The notes under the pieces: model-generated
Seen by the model: the letters and a program-made list of their open reading frames with translations, nothing else
Databases searched by the model: none
Told to the model about the DNA's origin: nothing
Source: Posidonia oceanica
Lineage: Eukaryota > Streptophyta > Magnoliopsida > Alismatales > Posidoniaceae
Assembly (NCBI GenBank): GCA_037176725.1
Contig: JAZBRS010000074.1
Location: 65,972,001-66,036,000 of the forward strand
Direction: 5' to 3'
Length of the DNA: 64,000 nucleotides
Made by a program: the position numbers and the translations under genes
Shown here: one piece after another, positions 1-9,886 of the stretch
Layout of the letters: every line of letters starts with the position of its first letter
Position numbering within the stretch: position 1 is the stretch's first letter

Positions 1-8
1 GTCGCCAC
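1..8 (-). other. Remnant of El-1 primer binding site
   Basis: The eight bases before the LTR match those next to the El-6 5' LTR, where the full PBS is visible. This makes the following LTR the 5' LTR of a minus-strand element whose body lies to the left of the window. Confidence 0.7.
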
Positions 9-302
9 TGTAGTAATCCCAATCGGAATCAGGCTTACTATTAGCGGCGATTGATCCGAGGAAGAGGCTCAACTCGAAAACACTTAAAATCGAGGAGAAA
101 AGAGGAAGATAAGACAAATCAGAGTCGCCACCATGTCTATTAACGGAAGACAAGGAAAACCGGGGGTAATGCGTGAATTAACACGCAAAACCAAGCAAGA
201 AAAGCAAAGCAAAGCAATGCAAAGGAAAACAAGTGCAAATGAATGCAAATGAGATGACTCTAGCCTAGGATAAGGGCGATATGGTCATTACGGGCCAAAA
301 GA

Positions 303-375
303 CAGGGCAAGGACTCCTGTTACGCGCGGGGAAGGTGTTAGGCACCCCCGACACGCCCGAGAATTGGTCTTTCTA
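303..375 (-). promoter_or_regulatory. Conserved LTR block (GGTGCCTAACACC type)
   Basis: In sense it holds GGGTGCCTAACACC, then TTCCCCGCGCGTAACAGG and AGTCCTTGCCC. The same block is present in every LTR in this window, including families whose other parts barely align. It probably lies in R/U5 and so in the 5' leader; its function is not known to me. Confidence 0.55.
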
Positions 376-2552
376 GGCTTACGCTCGCATACGCAGGGAA
401 ATGCAGATTTGAATGCCTATGTGCCTACGAATGCCTAAATGAATGCTCAAGGTGTGCTCTAAGTGGAGAGATGCAAAGCAAGGAAGTAAACGTGCTCTCT
501 AAGTGCTCAGCTACGCTGTCTGTGTCCCGAACCGGGCGAAACCCAACTCGTGAGAACTCCAGGCAGTAAGCATCATAGCCCTATATGCAAATGCAAGCGA
601 AAAAGGCAAAACAACGGTAAAACCATGCAAGGCGATCGACATGCAAGGGAAAACGGCGTAAAACACGCAAAACGAGGCAAGGAACAAGAGCGGCACGCAA
701 AAACGGGCGAAAAGCAAGGCGACGCGCAAAACGGGCAAAAAAAGCAAGGCAGCACGCAAAACGGTGCCAAAACGAAAGCGAACGCGCGAAACGATACCAA
801 AAGCAGCAAAACAAAACCTCGGAAAAGCTATGCGAATGCAAAATGCAAGGAGGAGATTAGGAGAGGCAAAAGAGAAGTAAAACAGCGCGTGTGTGAGAAC
901 AAACACTGTTTAGGGCCACACAGAGTAGGTGTGAAGACCTACAAAGGGGAGAGTGAGCAAACGGAGGGATTACCACATTTTGTGACCATTTCCCACTAAA
1001 CCGCTCCACGATGTGTCTCGCACGCTGCCCAAAGCTCGCGATGCGATCGGATCGTGGAAAAGGGGGAAGAAAGTCGCAATAAGTGGTGAATCCAAGGAAA
1101 ACACAACACAAAACACCCAAGAGTACGCGAAACAGGGATCTGAGTTGATAGACAGGAAGGGGAGGTCCTATTCTACATGCTCAAAGAGACGGAAAGCGAA
1201 AACAAAGCAAATTATGCAAATGGCATGCAAATGAATGCAATGCAGGGGTTCAGGAGGACATACCTGGAAATCCTGGGGCCTGATCTGAAATCTGCTTGGT
1301 CCATGCTGAAGAGCGCTTCGCCGCGGTCGTCGGGGTAGCTTGTTTGAGAAGATCCAACGGCCGGATTGGAAGATATCGCAGCTTCAAGGCAGAGGACTAG
1401 AACAGGGGAGAAGAACAGATCTAAGTGTTCAGGAGGTCCTAGGGGTGTGCAAAAAGGTCCTCCCAAGTGAAAAGGAGCTAAGGGGCTTTGGTGTGTGCAA
1501 AAGATGCTAAATGCAAGACTATATGAATGCAAATGCATGCAGGAAGCAAAAAAAGAACACAATGGGGAATTTTCAGGAAAACAAGAGTTCAAATGCCATT
1601 TTTAAAAGGAAGGGGGTTTTAATGCAAAAGTTTGGAAAGGGTTGGGGCTTTCAGGCAGGGATTTTAAAAACAGGAGGAGACAGAGGGTAGTTTTGCAAAG
1701 GACTGGTTTTAGAATGCAATTTTGAAAAAGGGTATGCATTAGGGGAGGTTTTGAAAACAAGTTGCAAGTCAGAATGCGATTTTGAAAACTTCGGGGTCTA
1801 AAATGCAATTTTTCCAGAAAAACAGGGTCTTATGGAGTCTGGGAATGCAAGTGAGGGACCTATATGCAATTTTGCAAACATGGGGGGGCTAAAATGCAAT
1901 TTCAGAGTCAAAACATGCATTTAAATGATTTTTATAAGGATGCAAGGGACCTATGTGTAATTTTCAAATCATGTAGGGTCAAAAATGCAATTTAGTATGC
2001 AAAATATGCTCTGAAATCACTGTCTGTGGACTGACATGCAATTTTCACAATATGCAGGGTTGAAAATGCAATGCAATAAGCTAAATATGCATGTAGAAGA
2101 CTACTGTGCATTCAAAAAGGACCTATATGCAAAAATCAAAAAACTGAGGGAAGAAAATGCAATGCAACAAGCAAAAATTAAAAATAAAACCTAAGTTCTA
2201 CAGTGCAGAGGACCAGACAGCAAAAAAGAGAAAAAACAGGGACATAGAATGCAATATCATAAGGCAAAATTAACACATTAAAATTAAATAAACTACTGCA
2301 GGACTCAGATGCTAAAATGAAAAACAGAAGGGCTAAACTTAAACTTTTTATAACTAGAAAGCACAGTAAATGGACTAAACTGCAAATACTAAAAACCATA
2401 AACAGATCATGCAATTTAATATGATTTCCATTCAAAAATAACAGCAGATTAAATGAAATAAGGACTGGAATGTAAAATGACAGAAACTTGGACCAAATAT
2501 GCAATATTTACCAAAAAACTATAGCCAGAGAAAAATAAAACAACAGTAGACG

Positions 2553-2606
2553 GCCGACGGCCGTGGGCACTGTAGCAGCAAGCTGCCAGCGCCCGCGACC
2601 GCCGGC
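2553..2606 (-). repeat. LTR long hairpin, decayed copy
   Basis: Arms 2553-2568 and 2591-2606 are inverted repeats about 22 bases apart with two mismatches and one G-U-type pair. They occupy the same LTR position as the better-paired hairpins in El-5 and El-6. Confidence 0.5.
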
Positions 2607-5600
2607 ACAGGGATGCTGGAGGCGTGCAGACCGGCGGGAGAGCTGCTCCTGCTCCAGGCGGAGGTCGGACGACGATCGGCGGAGGTCGACGCGGCCTGGA
2701 ACGGACTGGAGCGGTCGCCGGAGTTCCATAGAGTTTCAGAAGGTTCGTCCGGCCGATCGACGCAGCGACGCTGCGCTCTGAGGGCCGGAGAACACTCCTG
2801 AGGTTCGTGCGGATATGAGGGGATTGCTGGAGGCGCGTTCCGCTGGCCGGAGCGACGTGAAGACCGGGAGAGCTCGCCGGAGAAGACGATCTGACCGGAG
2901 CTGGCAATCGGAGCAGGAGGGCCGGAATCCTATTTCTAAGGGGCAGAGAAGCAGCACGGGAAGAAAAGAAGACTAAGGGAGTAAAGAATCACCTGAGCCC
3001 GCGTCTGAGTCGTCCTCCCGACGTCGATGGCTTCAGCAGTCGCCGGTGGAGGTCGTCCGGTCGCTGCGGGCGTCGTCAGCTGCTCGCGAAGGCTGGAGTT
3101 GCTTCAGAACGTTCCTTCGGTGCTTCCCAGACGATCGGATGGAAGCTTCAGAGCTCAGGCGGCGATTCGGCACTTTGTGGGTTCAGACAGATGGCCGGAG
3201 GTCGGAGGGGTTGTTCGCTGCACGTCGGACTGGATGGGACCCTCCGGGAGGTTGCTGGAGGTCCGGTGAGTGAAGCTGGATGATCGGTTTGCAGTTCTGG
3301 AGAGTGTAGAGGGAGATTGAAGGCTGGTCTGATTTCTGGACAATAAGAGGGGTAAGTGTTTGTGGTGAAGATTTCGGTCTGTGATGGAGGAGAAGGCTGA
3401 AGGCTAGGTGTTTCGGGAAGGTGAAGGTCTGGTGGATCCCTGGGTGGAGTTTGGGAAGAAGCTGCGGGCTGAAGTGAAGGGAATTGTGGAGAGATCGGTG
3501 TTGGGTTGCAGGTGGAGTTTCAGGTGGTGTTCAGGTGAATTGGGGTGGTTCTGAGGGGTGGAATGGCCGGGAAATGGTGAGGGAAGAATGCAGGGTTGCT
3601 GGGTGAGTTTGGGGGATCAATTGGGAGAGGGATGAAGGCTGGGAAAGGGTTTGTTTTACTGGAAAATGAAGAGGGTGGTTTGCTGTGGATTTCAGAGGGA
3701 AAAGGAGAAGAACTTGGGTGGAGGATGCTGGGGAATTGGAGGGCTCTCTCCGGGATGCCAAGAACTCCCTCAGACACTCTCTTCTTGCTCTCTCTTTTCT
3801 GGAATTGGATGGTGAAGAGGAAGAAGGACGAATGGTCTCTCAGGTGGAGGAAGTTGGATTCTGGAATTGGTCTCTGGTTCGCTCTCTCAGGTCTGCTCTC
3901 TCTGGGTTTGGCTACTGGTGATCTGCTGGTTGCTAACCGATGGGAATTGAAGGATGAACGGGAGGTTTTTATCCGGAGGAGGCTGGCTGCTGGCGCGCTG
4001 GAAGTTTTTGAATTCAACCGGCGACACTGCAGCAGACGCGAGACGGCGAGGCGACCGGCATTCAATGCCTCTCGGGAAAGGTGCTGAAATGGAAGAGAGG
4101 CGGCAAGCTCTGTAGGTGATTGGATGGAGGGCTTCAAATTTGAACGATGGAGGGAGAACTGTAGCTGGCCGCTCGCGGGAGAAAAACGGAGGAAAACGCA
4201 GAAGGCTGAGGAAGAAGAAGGGCGGAAGGCAGGCCGGGCCGCGGGCCGAAAGAAAGAAAAAAGAAAAGAAAGAAGGTGGACGGGCTGGATTGGGCCCAGC
4301 AAGGAAAAGGAAGAAAAGAAAAATGAGAAGAAAGAAAGAAAGAGAGGGAAAAGAGAGGAAATAAAATTAGAAAAAATAAATTAAAAATAAGTAAAAATAT
4401 TAGGGTGTTTGTGTTGTGAGTTAGGATTTTAATCAGATTTTTAATGACTGTTTTTAGGTTAATTAGTGTGGTTTAAAGGAGTTTTGGGCTTGATTAAGGT
4501 TTTAGGGTTTTATTTGTTTTTAATTCGTTTTCCACTTGATTAAGTGTTTGTTAAACCTTTTTAAATTGTTCTTTTAACTGTGTTTCTCTTGTTAAATACT
4601 TAGGATGTTAATTAGGATTTTTAAGATTTATTTTTAGGTTAATTGGAGTGGGTTTTGGGCTTTTTAGTTCTAGTCTTTTAAGTTTTTCTTCCTTAAGTCT
4701 TTTGAATTAGGTTTTTGGTTTTTTATTTGTTAATTTTTCTTGATGTTTTTTAGTTGGGTTTCTCTGGTTTGATGGAGTGTTTTTAAGTCTTTTTAATGTG
4801 TTTTTTATTTTCTTTTCAAATAAGTTCTTAGGTTGTTTTTTTCTTAGGTTTGCTAAGTTAGGCTTTTTTCTTTCATTAATTACTTATCTTAGTGTTTTAA
4901 TTGTTTTACTTCTTTTTAGGGTTTGTTTTTTAATTCTTTTGATAGGGTTTTCACTTTTGGTGGGTTTTGATTTTATTTTAGTTTTTTCCTTGGTTTTTCA
5001 GTATTTTCTTTTAGTTTGTTTTGCATTTTTTAGTTTGCATGCTTGATTTCCTTTTTAGCTTGATTTAGTTAGGTTCAAGTTTTTAATTGTTTGTTTAACG
5101 TTTTTTAATTATTTTTCTTAGAGTTCTGATTTGTTTCTCTTATGTTTCAGAGTTTTAGAGATTTTTAAGGTTTTTTTATGGATTTTAGCAAAGGAAAGAA
5201 AAAGGAAAGAAGAAGGAGGAAGAAAATGGGAAAAGGGAGAAATAAAAAGGAAAGAGATGAGTTGGAGGGAAATGATTTTTTAAAATTCAGGGGAAATGTT
5301 AAAAATAAAGTAAAAATAGGAATAAGATAGAGAAGGGATAGAAGCACTAAGGGGGCCCACAGCCAGGCAGGAAAAAGAACAAGAGGGTGATGAAAAGAGA
5401 GATGATAATCAGGAGAGAGAGAGAGGAGAGAGAAAATGATAATCCCGGAGAGAGAAAAGGATAATTAGGGCAAATGGAAGGCTTAGAGGTCTTGAAATGG
5501 GATGAAACTTGGGGAGTGGGTAGTCTAGGGTTTGAAGAGCTGGGTCTGAAGTTTTGGTTTGGTTCTAAGAAGGTTTTGGAGGGGTTTCAAGGTGTAGAAA

Positions 5601-5878
5601 AAGGATAGTTTTACCTAGGTTCTCTAGGGTTTTTGGGAATGGTTTAGGTTTGAAAGTTTCTAAGTTCTTGGGTAGGTTTGATAAGTGGGTGTTGGTGGGT
5701 TTTCCTATGGATTTTGGTCAGGTTTTGAGCTTGGGAGGAGGGGTAAAGGCTTAAGTCAAGTTGGCTTGGTTTTGAAAGGTAAAGAAGAGGGTTAGGGTTT
5801 GGTTTTAGGTTAGGGTTTGAGTCCAGCAATCACTAGAGGGTCCCAAATGATCCAGCCTGTCAAGATGGGGTGTCAACA

Positions 5879-6329
5879 CATATCAATCATAAACCATGCA
5901 TGCACAGCATCAATCGTTCTCCTTCTATCTTCCAGCCCCACAAGGCTAGGCTCGGCACTGAGATAGTACTTCTATCAAGCACGCGTCGACCCCCTTCGAG
6001 CTGCACTAGTCCAGAGCACCGACCAGCGCCCCCCTGTGCAAGCAGAACTGCCTTTGTTTGAATGTGCTTAATGCCCACATTTTGAATGTTGTCTGTTGAA
6101 CATGCTAAACTGCTTTGCTAGCTTGAGGATCTGCCTCTTTATCAGTCAGTGGTTACGTGCTTGCATTTGATCTGATAAGCTGTGTTACAGGTACCTGAAG
6201 CCCTGCACCTGAAGCCCTGCACTTGAAGCCCTGCACCTGAAGCCTTGCACCTGAAGCCCTGCACCTGAAGCCTTGCACCTAAAGCCTTGCACCTGAAGCC
6301 CCGCACCAATTGTCTGCACCCTTGGCGTA
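5879..6329 (+). other. El-2 noncoding spacer before accessory ORF, with splice acceptor
   Basis: No convincing ORF. It ends in TGTGTTACAG followed by GTACCTGAAGCC (acceptor AG at about 6189-6190). El-5 and El-6 have GCAG followed by GTACCTCAAGCC at the matching place, which supports a conserved 3' splice site. Confidence 0.45.
6193..6307 (+). repeat. 15-bp tandem repeat upstream of accessory ORF
   Basis: Between seven and eight copies of a unit close to CCTGAAGCCCTGCAC lie between the presumed splice acceptor and the ATG. El-5 and El-6 have a single copy of the matching word, so the array expanded in the El-2 lineage. Stop codons prevent a simple N-terminal extension. Confidence 0.85.
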
Positions 6330-7532
6330 ATGGGTTATCCTACTCTTGTAACCCCCTTGCACTGCTCTAAGGCCCTGCGTGAGTGGGTTCGCAAGCTCAC
6401 TGAAGCTGACCGAGAGAAGCTACGCACATGGGGTATTCCATCCAAGCTTCTGAAAGTAGTTGATGTCGAGATAAGCCGGCATCTCCTCTATGCTGCAGCA
6501 AGATTTTGGAAACCAGCATACCATGTCTTCCGCTTCGGGAGAACAGAGCTAACGCCCATGCTGGAGGAAATGCGTTTGATCTACGGCTTCTCCAAGATCA
6601 TGGGACCGACTTTGTTCATGAGGCGTGATGGCTATGCAGTAGCTCTGAGCAAGCTAACTGGGCTTACCACAGTAGAATGCCAGCAAAGATTAATCTGCGA
6701 CAGTGGGCCTGAGCCTATGCTTCACTTAGCATATTTCGACGAAGCTGCAAACAAGCGCGCCAAGTTGGGAGACGAGCTGTGGCTTCAGAGCTTTGTCACC
6801 AGCTTCCTCGACGAGCTAATCTTCAACCACGGCTGGATGACAGTTGCAATCGAGGTCGTCGAGATCGCACTCGCCATGACGACCCGGCAACTTGACCTAG
6901 CACCGGTTGTCCTAGCGGAGACCTACCATGCACTGGATCGCGTCTCGCACTACTGTTGCCACTTCTACGGCTGCGAAGTACTTGTGCAGTTCTGGTTAGC
7001 TGCACACTTGGAGATGGACATCCTGCGCCCTCAGAGGCATGCCATTGAGACATACTACAGCAGCAGCCATGCAAGGACCCTGAAAAGAGTCCCAGAAGAG
7101 TATCAGAAGCTATCTAAGCTGACGGATGATGCAGTAACCTAGCGAATCACCCCATTCGCAGCTGAACCATTCACGGTCTTCTTCGATGCCCGCGACATGC
7201 GACTCGTGGTGTTGCCTGGATTCGCTGAAGGTATGGAATACCACCCTATCCGGGTCATGTGGCAGTTTGGCTTTCGGCAAGGCACCTTTGTTGACAGCAC
7301 AACGCCTCGCCTCCTGCAGCCCTATCCCTTCAACTCAACAACAGCTACAGCAAGGCTAGCAGACCTGACGCAGCACGGTGTGAAGTCAACAGACATAGCA
7401 ACAGTGAAAGGCTCTGGATGCACTCCTGAGTATGTGACTGAGGTGCAAGAACTCTGGCCTAACAACAAGATCCCACCTGACGCCCCTCTATTCCCTGACT
7501 CCAGGAAAGGAAAGAAGGCTCGACTCAACTAG
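6330..7532 (+). pseudogene. Accessory ORF of El-2 (DUF7745 / plant-mobile-domain-like), one nonsense codon
   Basis: It has 401 codons including the stop, exactly the length of the homologues in El-6 (35654-36856) and El-5 (54944-56146). It starts MGYPTLVTP where they have MGFPTLLTP. One in-frame TAG at 7140-7142 replaces a Trp codon (the intact copies read DDAVIW), about two thirds along; the frame then stays open to 7532. Conserved landmarks are a Phe-Arg-Phe strand followed by LTP-LEE near residues 65-80, an ICGF/IYGF-SKI segment, LAETY near residue 195, and a C-terminal LPGF-YHPIRVM segment. The pattern resembles the extra ORF that Tat/Ogre elements carry (Pfam DUF7745, plant-mobile-domain-like); this comes from recalled family motifs, not a search. 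The molecular function is unknown. Confidence 0.8.
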
Positions 7533-8049
7533 AGCATCCGTGCGGTTGCTTGCTTGTACAGTTCCTTTTTGAAGCATGCTGTAATTTCCTTTTGCCTAGC
7601 ATAGGCGTGTAACCAGAGATTCCATCAATACAAAGACGTTTCATGCCATTTGTTTGTGTTACATGCCCTGCCACATGCATACTTGTTCCTGCCAGGACAC
7701 TGCAAGACATGCACCAAGCACTTCAGAGAGTTAGCACCATGCAATCAGGATATCAACAGGGAGCTAGAGCAAGGTTCCCCCGCAAGCACCATGCAATCAG
7801 GACCCGCAACAGGGAGCTAGAGCAAGGTTCCCCCACAAGCACCATGCAATCGAGACTCTCAGTAAGGGAGTTGCAGTAGTTCCGCCCCGCAGTCAACATG
7901 CACGCAAGAACCCCATGCAGACCCATGCCTTCAAGCAAGCAACGCCACAATCGCTTGCCCGGATCGCTCTGGGCTGGTATCCCTAACTACTTGTTTAGCA
8001 AACACGTCAGTTTTGTCTGCATTGCGTCGCTTTCTCGATGCCATGGACG
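7533..8049 (+). other. El-2 3' noncoding region, proximal part
   Basis: No ORF of substance. An AATACA word about 100 bases after the ORF stop lies where El-5 and El-6 have AATAAA, so it may be a weakened poly(A) signal. It also contains the 52-53-bp repeat listed separately. Confidence 0.5.
7734..7851 (+). repeat. 52-53-bp tandem repeat, about 2.3 copies
   Basis: Units start at GCACCATGCAATC at 7734, 7786 and 7839 (last one partial). It is private to El-2 in this window. Confidence 0.85.
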
Positions 8050-8058
8050 CTTCGGCTA

Positions 8059-8086
8059 CCCCTGGTATCATCCCTGATACTAGGTG
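8059..8086 (+). repeat. Conserved CCCCTGGTATC hairpin, first copy (partly decayed)
   Basis: Arm CCCCTGGTATC (8059-8069), short loop, arm GATACTAGGTG (8076-8086) with one mismatch and one G-U-type pair, then a T-run. Upstream GATGCCATGGACGC is shared with El-5 and El-6. Confidence 0.7.
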
Positions 8087-9134
8087 CATCTTTTTTTGCT
8101 GCCCTCTGGTATCGCTTCTCCTTCCTTTCTCCTTGCGCGACTTCGCTCCATGCGGACGAAGTCCTCTGCCTGTTTCCTCGTGCGAGGTCAGGCCCGCTTG
8201 TTTCCTTAGGTGAAGACAAGCTTTGCTGGGCTCCATGGGGACAGAGCCCTTGTCTGTTTCCTCGAGCGAGGATCAGACCCCGCTTGTTTCCTCATGCGAG
8301 GACAAGCACTTGTGCAGCTCCGTGCGGATGGAGTTTCCCTGTTTCCTCGGGCAAGGATCAAGCCCATTTGTTCCTCGGTCGAAGACAAACCTATACGCGC
8401 CCCGCTCGCTTCCTCGACCGAGGACGAGCCCCCTTTGGCGACTTCGCTCCGAGCGGACGAAGTCTCTTGTCTATTTCCTCAGGCGAGGATCAGGCCCTGC
8501 TTGCTTCCTTGGGTGAGGATCAGGCCCCACTCGCTTCCTTAGGTGAGGACAAGCCCCCTTCAGCGACTTCGCTTTGGGCGGACGAAGTCTCCTGTTTGTT
8601 TCCTCAAGCGAGGATCAGGCCCCGCTTGCTTATTCAGGCGAGAACAAGCCCCTCCTACGGCTTCGCTTCGGGTAGACGGAGTCCCGCATGCCTGTTTCCT
8701 CCGACAAGGTCAGGCCGGCTCGCTTCCTCGGCCGAGGACGAGCCCCCTTCGGCGACTTCGCTCCGGGCGGACGAAGTCTCCTGTCTGTTTCCTCAGGCGA
8801 GGATCAGGCCCTGCTCGCTTCCTTAGTCGAGGACGAGCCCCCGTTGGCGACTTCGCTCTGGGCAGACGAAGTCTCCTGTCTGTTTCCTCGGGCGAGGATC
8901 AGGCCTCGCTTGCTTCCTCATGCGAGGACAAGCCTCTCGGTTACCGTCTGCGCGGAATCCCCCACTTGTTTCCTTGGGCGAGGACAAGTCTTTCCTGGCT
9001 CCATCCGCACAGAGGCCGTGCTTGCTTCCTCGGGCGAGGACAAGCTCTTCTCGGGCCCCGTATGCTCGATGTCCTTCCCTGTGTCCTCGTGCGAGGATCA
9101 ACCCTTCTTTTGATGCCATTGGCGCTTCGACTGT

Positions 9135-9162
9135 CCCCTGGTATCATCCCTGATACCAGGGG
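9135..9162 (+). repeat. Conserved CCCCTGGTATC hairpin, second copy
   Basis: Perfect 11-bp inverted repeat CCCCTGGTATC / GATACCAGGGG with loop ATCCCT, followed by CATCTTTT. Counterparts in El-5 and El-6 have loop ATCCT or ATCCC in sense and the same 3' flank. Confidence 0.85.
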
Positions 9163-9254
9163 CATCTTTTTTGCCGCCCTTGGTATCTTCCCCTGGGTTG
9201 GCAGCCCAAACTATTCGGTTGACAACCGTCACCCTGTCTGGCGTCCCTTTTCGT

Positions 9255-9389
9255 GGGCTGATTGCCCTTACTATCTAGTGGTGAGTCCGTCAACTCCTTG
9301 GACTGATAGCCCTAACTATCCGGTGGTGAGTCTGTCAACTCCTTGGGCTGATAGCCCTAACTATCCGGTAATGAGTCCGTCAACTCATT
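9255..9389 (+). repeat. 45-bp tandem repeat, 3 copies
   Basis: Units start at 9255, 9300 and 9345 with GGGCTGAT or GGACTGAT. Each contains GGGCT-GAT-AGCCC-like and GATAG...CTATC inverted repeats in the two better units, and ends CCGTCAACTC or CTGTCAACTC. Confidence 0.85.
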
Positions 9390-9502
9390 ATTTATTGCAT
9401 CAGCACTGCATGTTAGGTAGAAGTACCAGCATCACATGCTAGATAGCAGCATCACCATCACGCACGCAATCGCCACATGTTTTCCCCCAGTAGGGTCGCA
9501 TT

Positions 9503-9629
9503 TAATATCAGTATGCATAATTGCATATTGGTTCAACATCAACTTTAACATCAGCAGCATATCATCATGCATCAGCACGGCATCCCCTCATGCATAATAT
9601 CAGTATGCATAATTGCATATTGGTTCAAC
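9503..9629 (+). repeat. 92-bp spaced duplication
   Basis: A 35-base AT-rich word starting TAATATCAGTATGC occurs at 9503 and again at 9595. The rest of 9390-9873 is ATGCAT/CATCAGCA-rich and without genes. Confidence 0.8.
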
Positions 9630-9873
9630 CTCAACATTAACATCAACAGCATATCAACACTACATCAGCATTTGCATCTGCACTAGCATCTACATTAGCA
9701 TGCATTACATAGCATTAGCATCCTGCATCTGCACTCGCATTGTGGCATCGGGTCATGATCTCCGGCATATCCACCGGATAAGTGACTCACGCCTACAGCA
9801 CTTGGCTCTTTGGTGTCAGGTGGGGTGTCTTTGTCAACCTTGAGCCACGGTCTCGCTTCGCTTGACCTCGCTC

Positions 9874-9886
9874 AGGGAGGGGCATC
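9874..9886 (+). other. Polypurine tract of El-2
   Basis: AGGGAGGGGCATC lies directly before the LTR start TGTACACACCCC. The El-5 and El-6 PPTs have the identical sequence on the minus strand. It primes plus-strand DNA synthesis. Confidence 0.85.

Larger units (their letters stand above)
9..5878 (-). mobile_element. 5' LTR of El-1 (Tat/Ogre, family 1)
   Basis: On the plus strand it starts TGTAGTAATCCC and ends GGGGTGTCAACA, so in element sense it runs TGTTGACACCCC to CTACA with normal TG/CA ends. It is collinear with the LTRs at 19079, 26357 and 48493 but more diverged. Blocks from the left: a PBS-like motif (about 120-132), the conserved GGTGCC block (about 303-375), degenerate repeats containing CGCAAAACG (about 650-830), an ATGCAA-rich part (about 1600-2500), a GC-rich part (about 2540-4300), a T-rich part (about 4380-5170), GA repeats (about 5405-5455) and telomere-like TTAGGGTTT words (5791-5820). 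ORFs inside are low-complexity and are not called. The target duplication would begin at 5879; its partner lies outside. Confidence 0.88.
8050..9165 (+). repeat. El-2 hairpin array
   Basis: About 1.1 kb of degenerate tandem repeats built of short inverted repeats. Five copies of GACTTCG and CGAAGTC are separated by exactly 11 variable bases (first copy 8139-8145 and 8157-8163). Alternating with them are units such as GCTCG...CGAGC or CTTG...CAAG around a TCCTCG...CGAGGA core. The array is bounded by two copies of a longer hairpin (8059-8086 and 9135-9162). Long open frames across it result from the repeat composition and are not called as genes. Confidence 0.8.

Noticed and set aside
4116..4384. 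Lys/Arg-rich ORFs in the LTR (also 19658-20139, 26922-27432, 49117-49497)
   Set aside because: Products of purine-rich repeats such as GAAAGAAAG and CGCAAAACG; all three frames are open in places.
9135..9175. Bacterial-style intrinsic terminator (stem plus T-run)
   Set aside because: The shape fits, but the context is a plant retrotransposon transcribed by RNA polymerase II; treated as a conserved hairpin.
8038..9442. Overlapping 262- and 299-codon ORFs on the plus strand
   Set aside because: They run through the hairpin array in two frames at once; the repeats simply lack stop codons.
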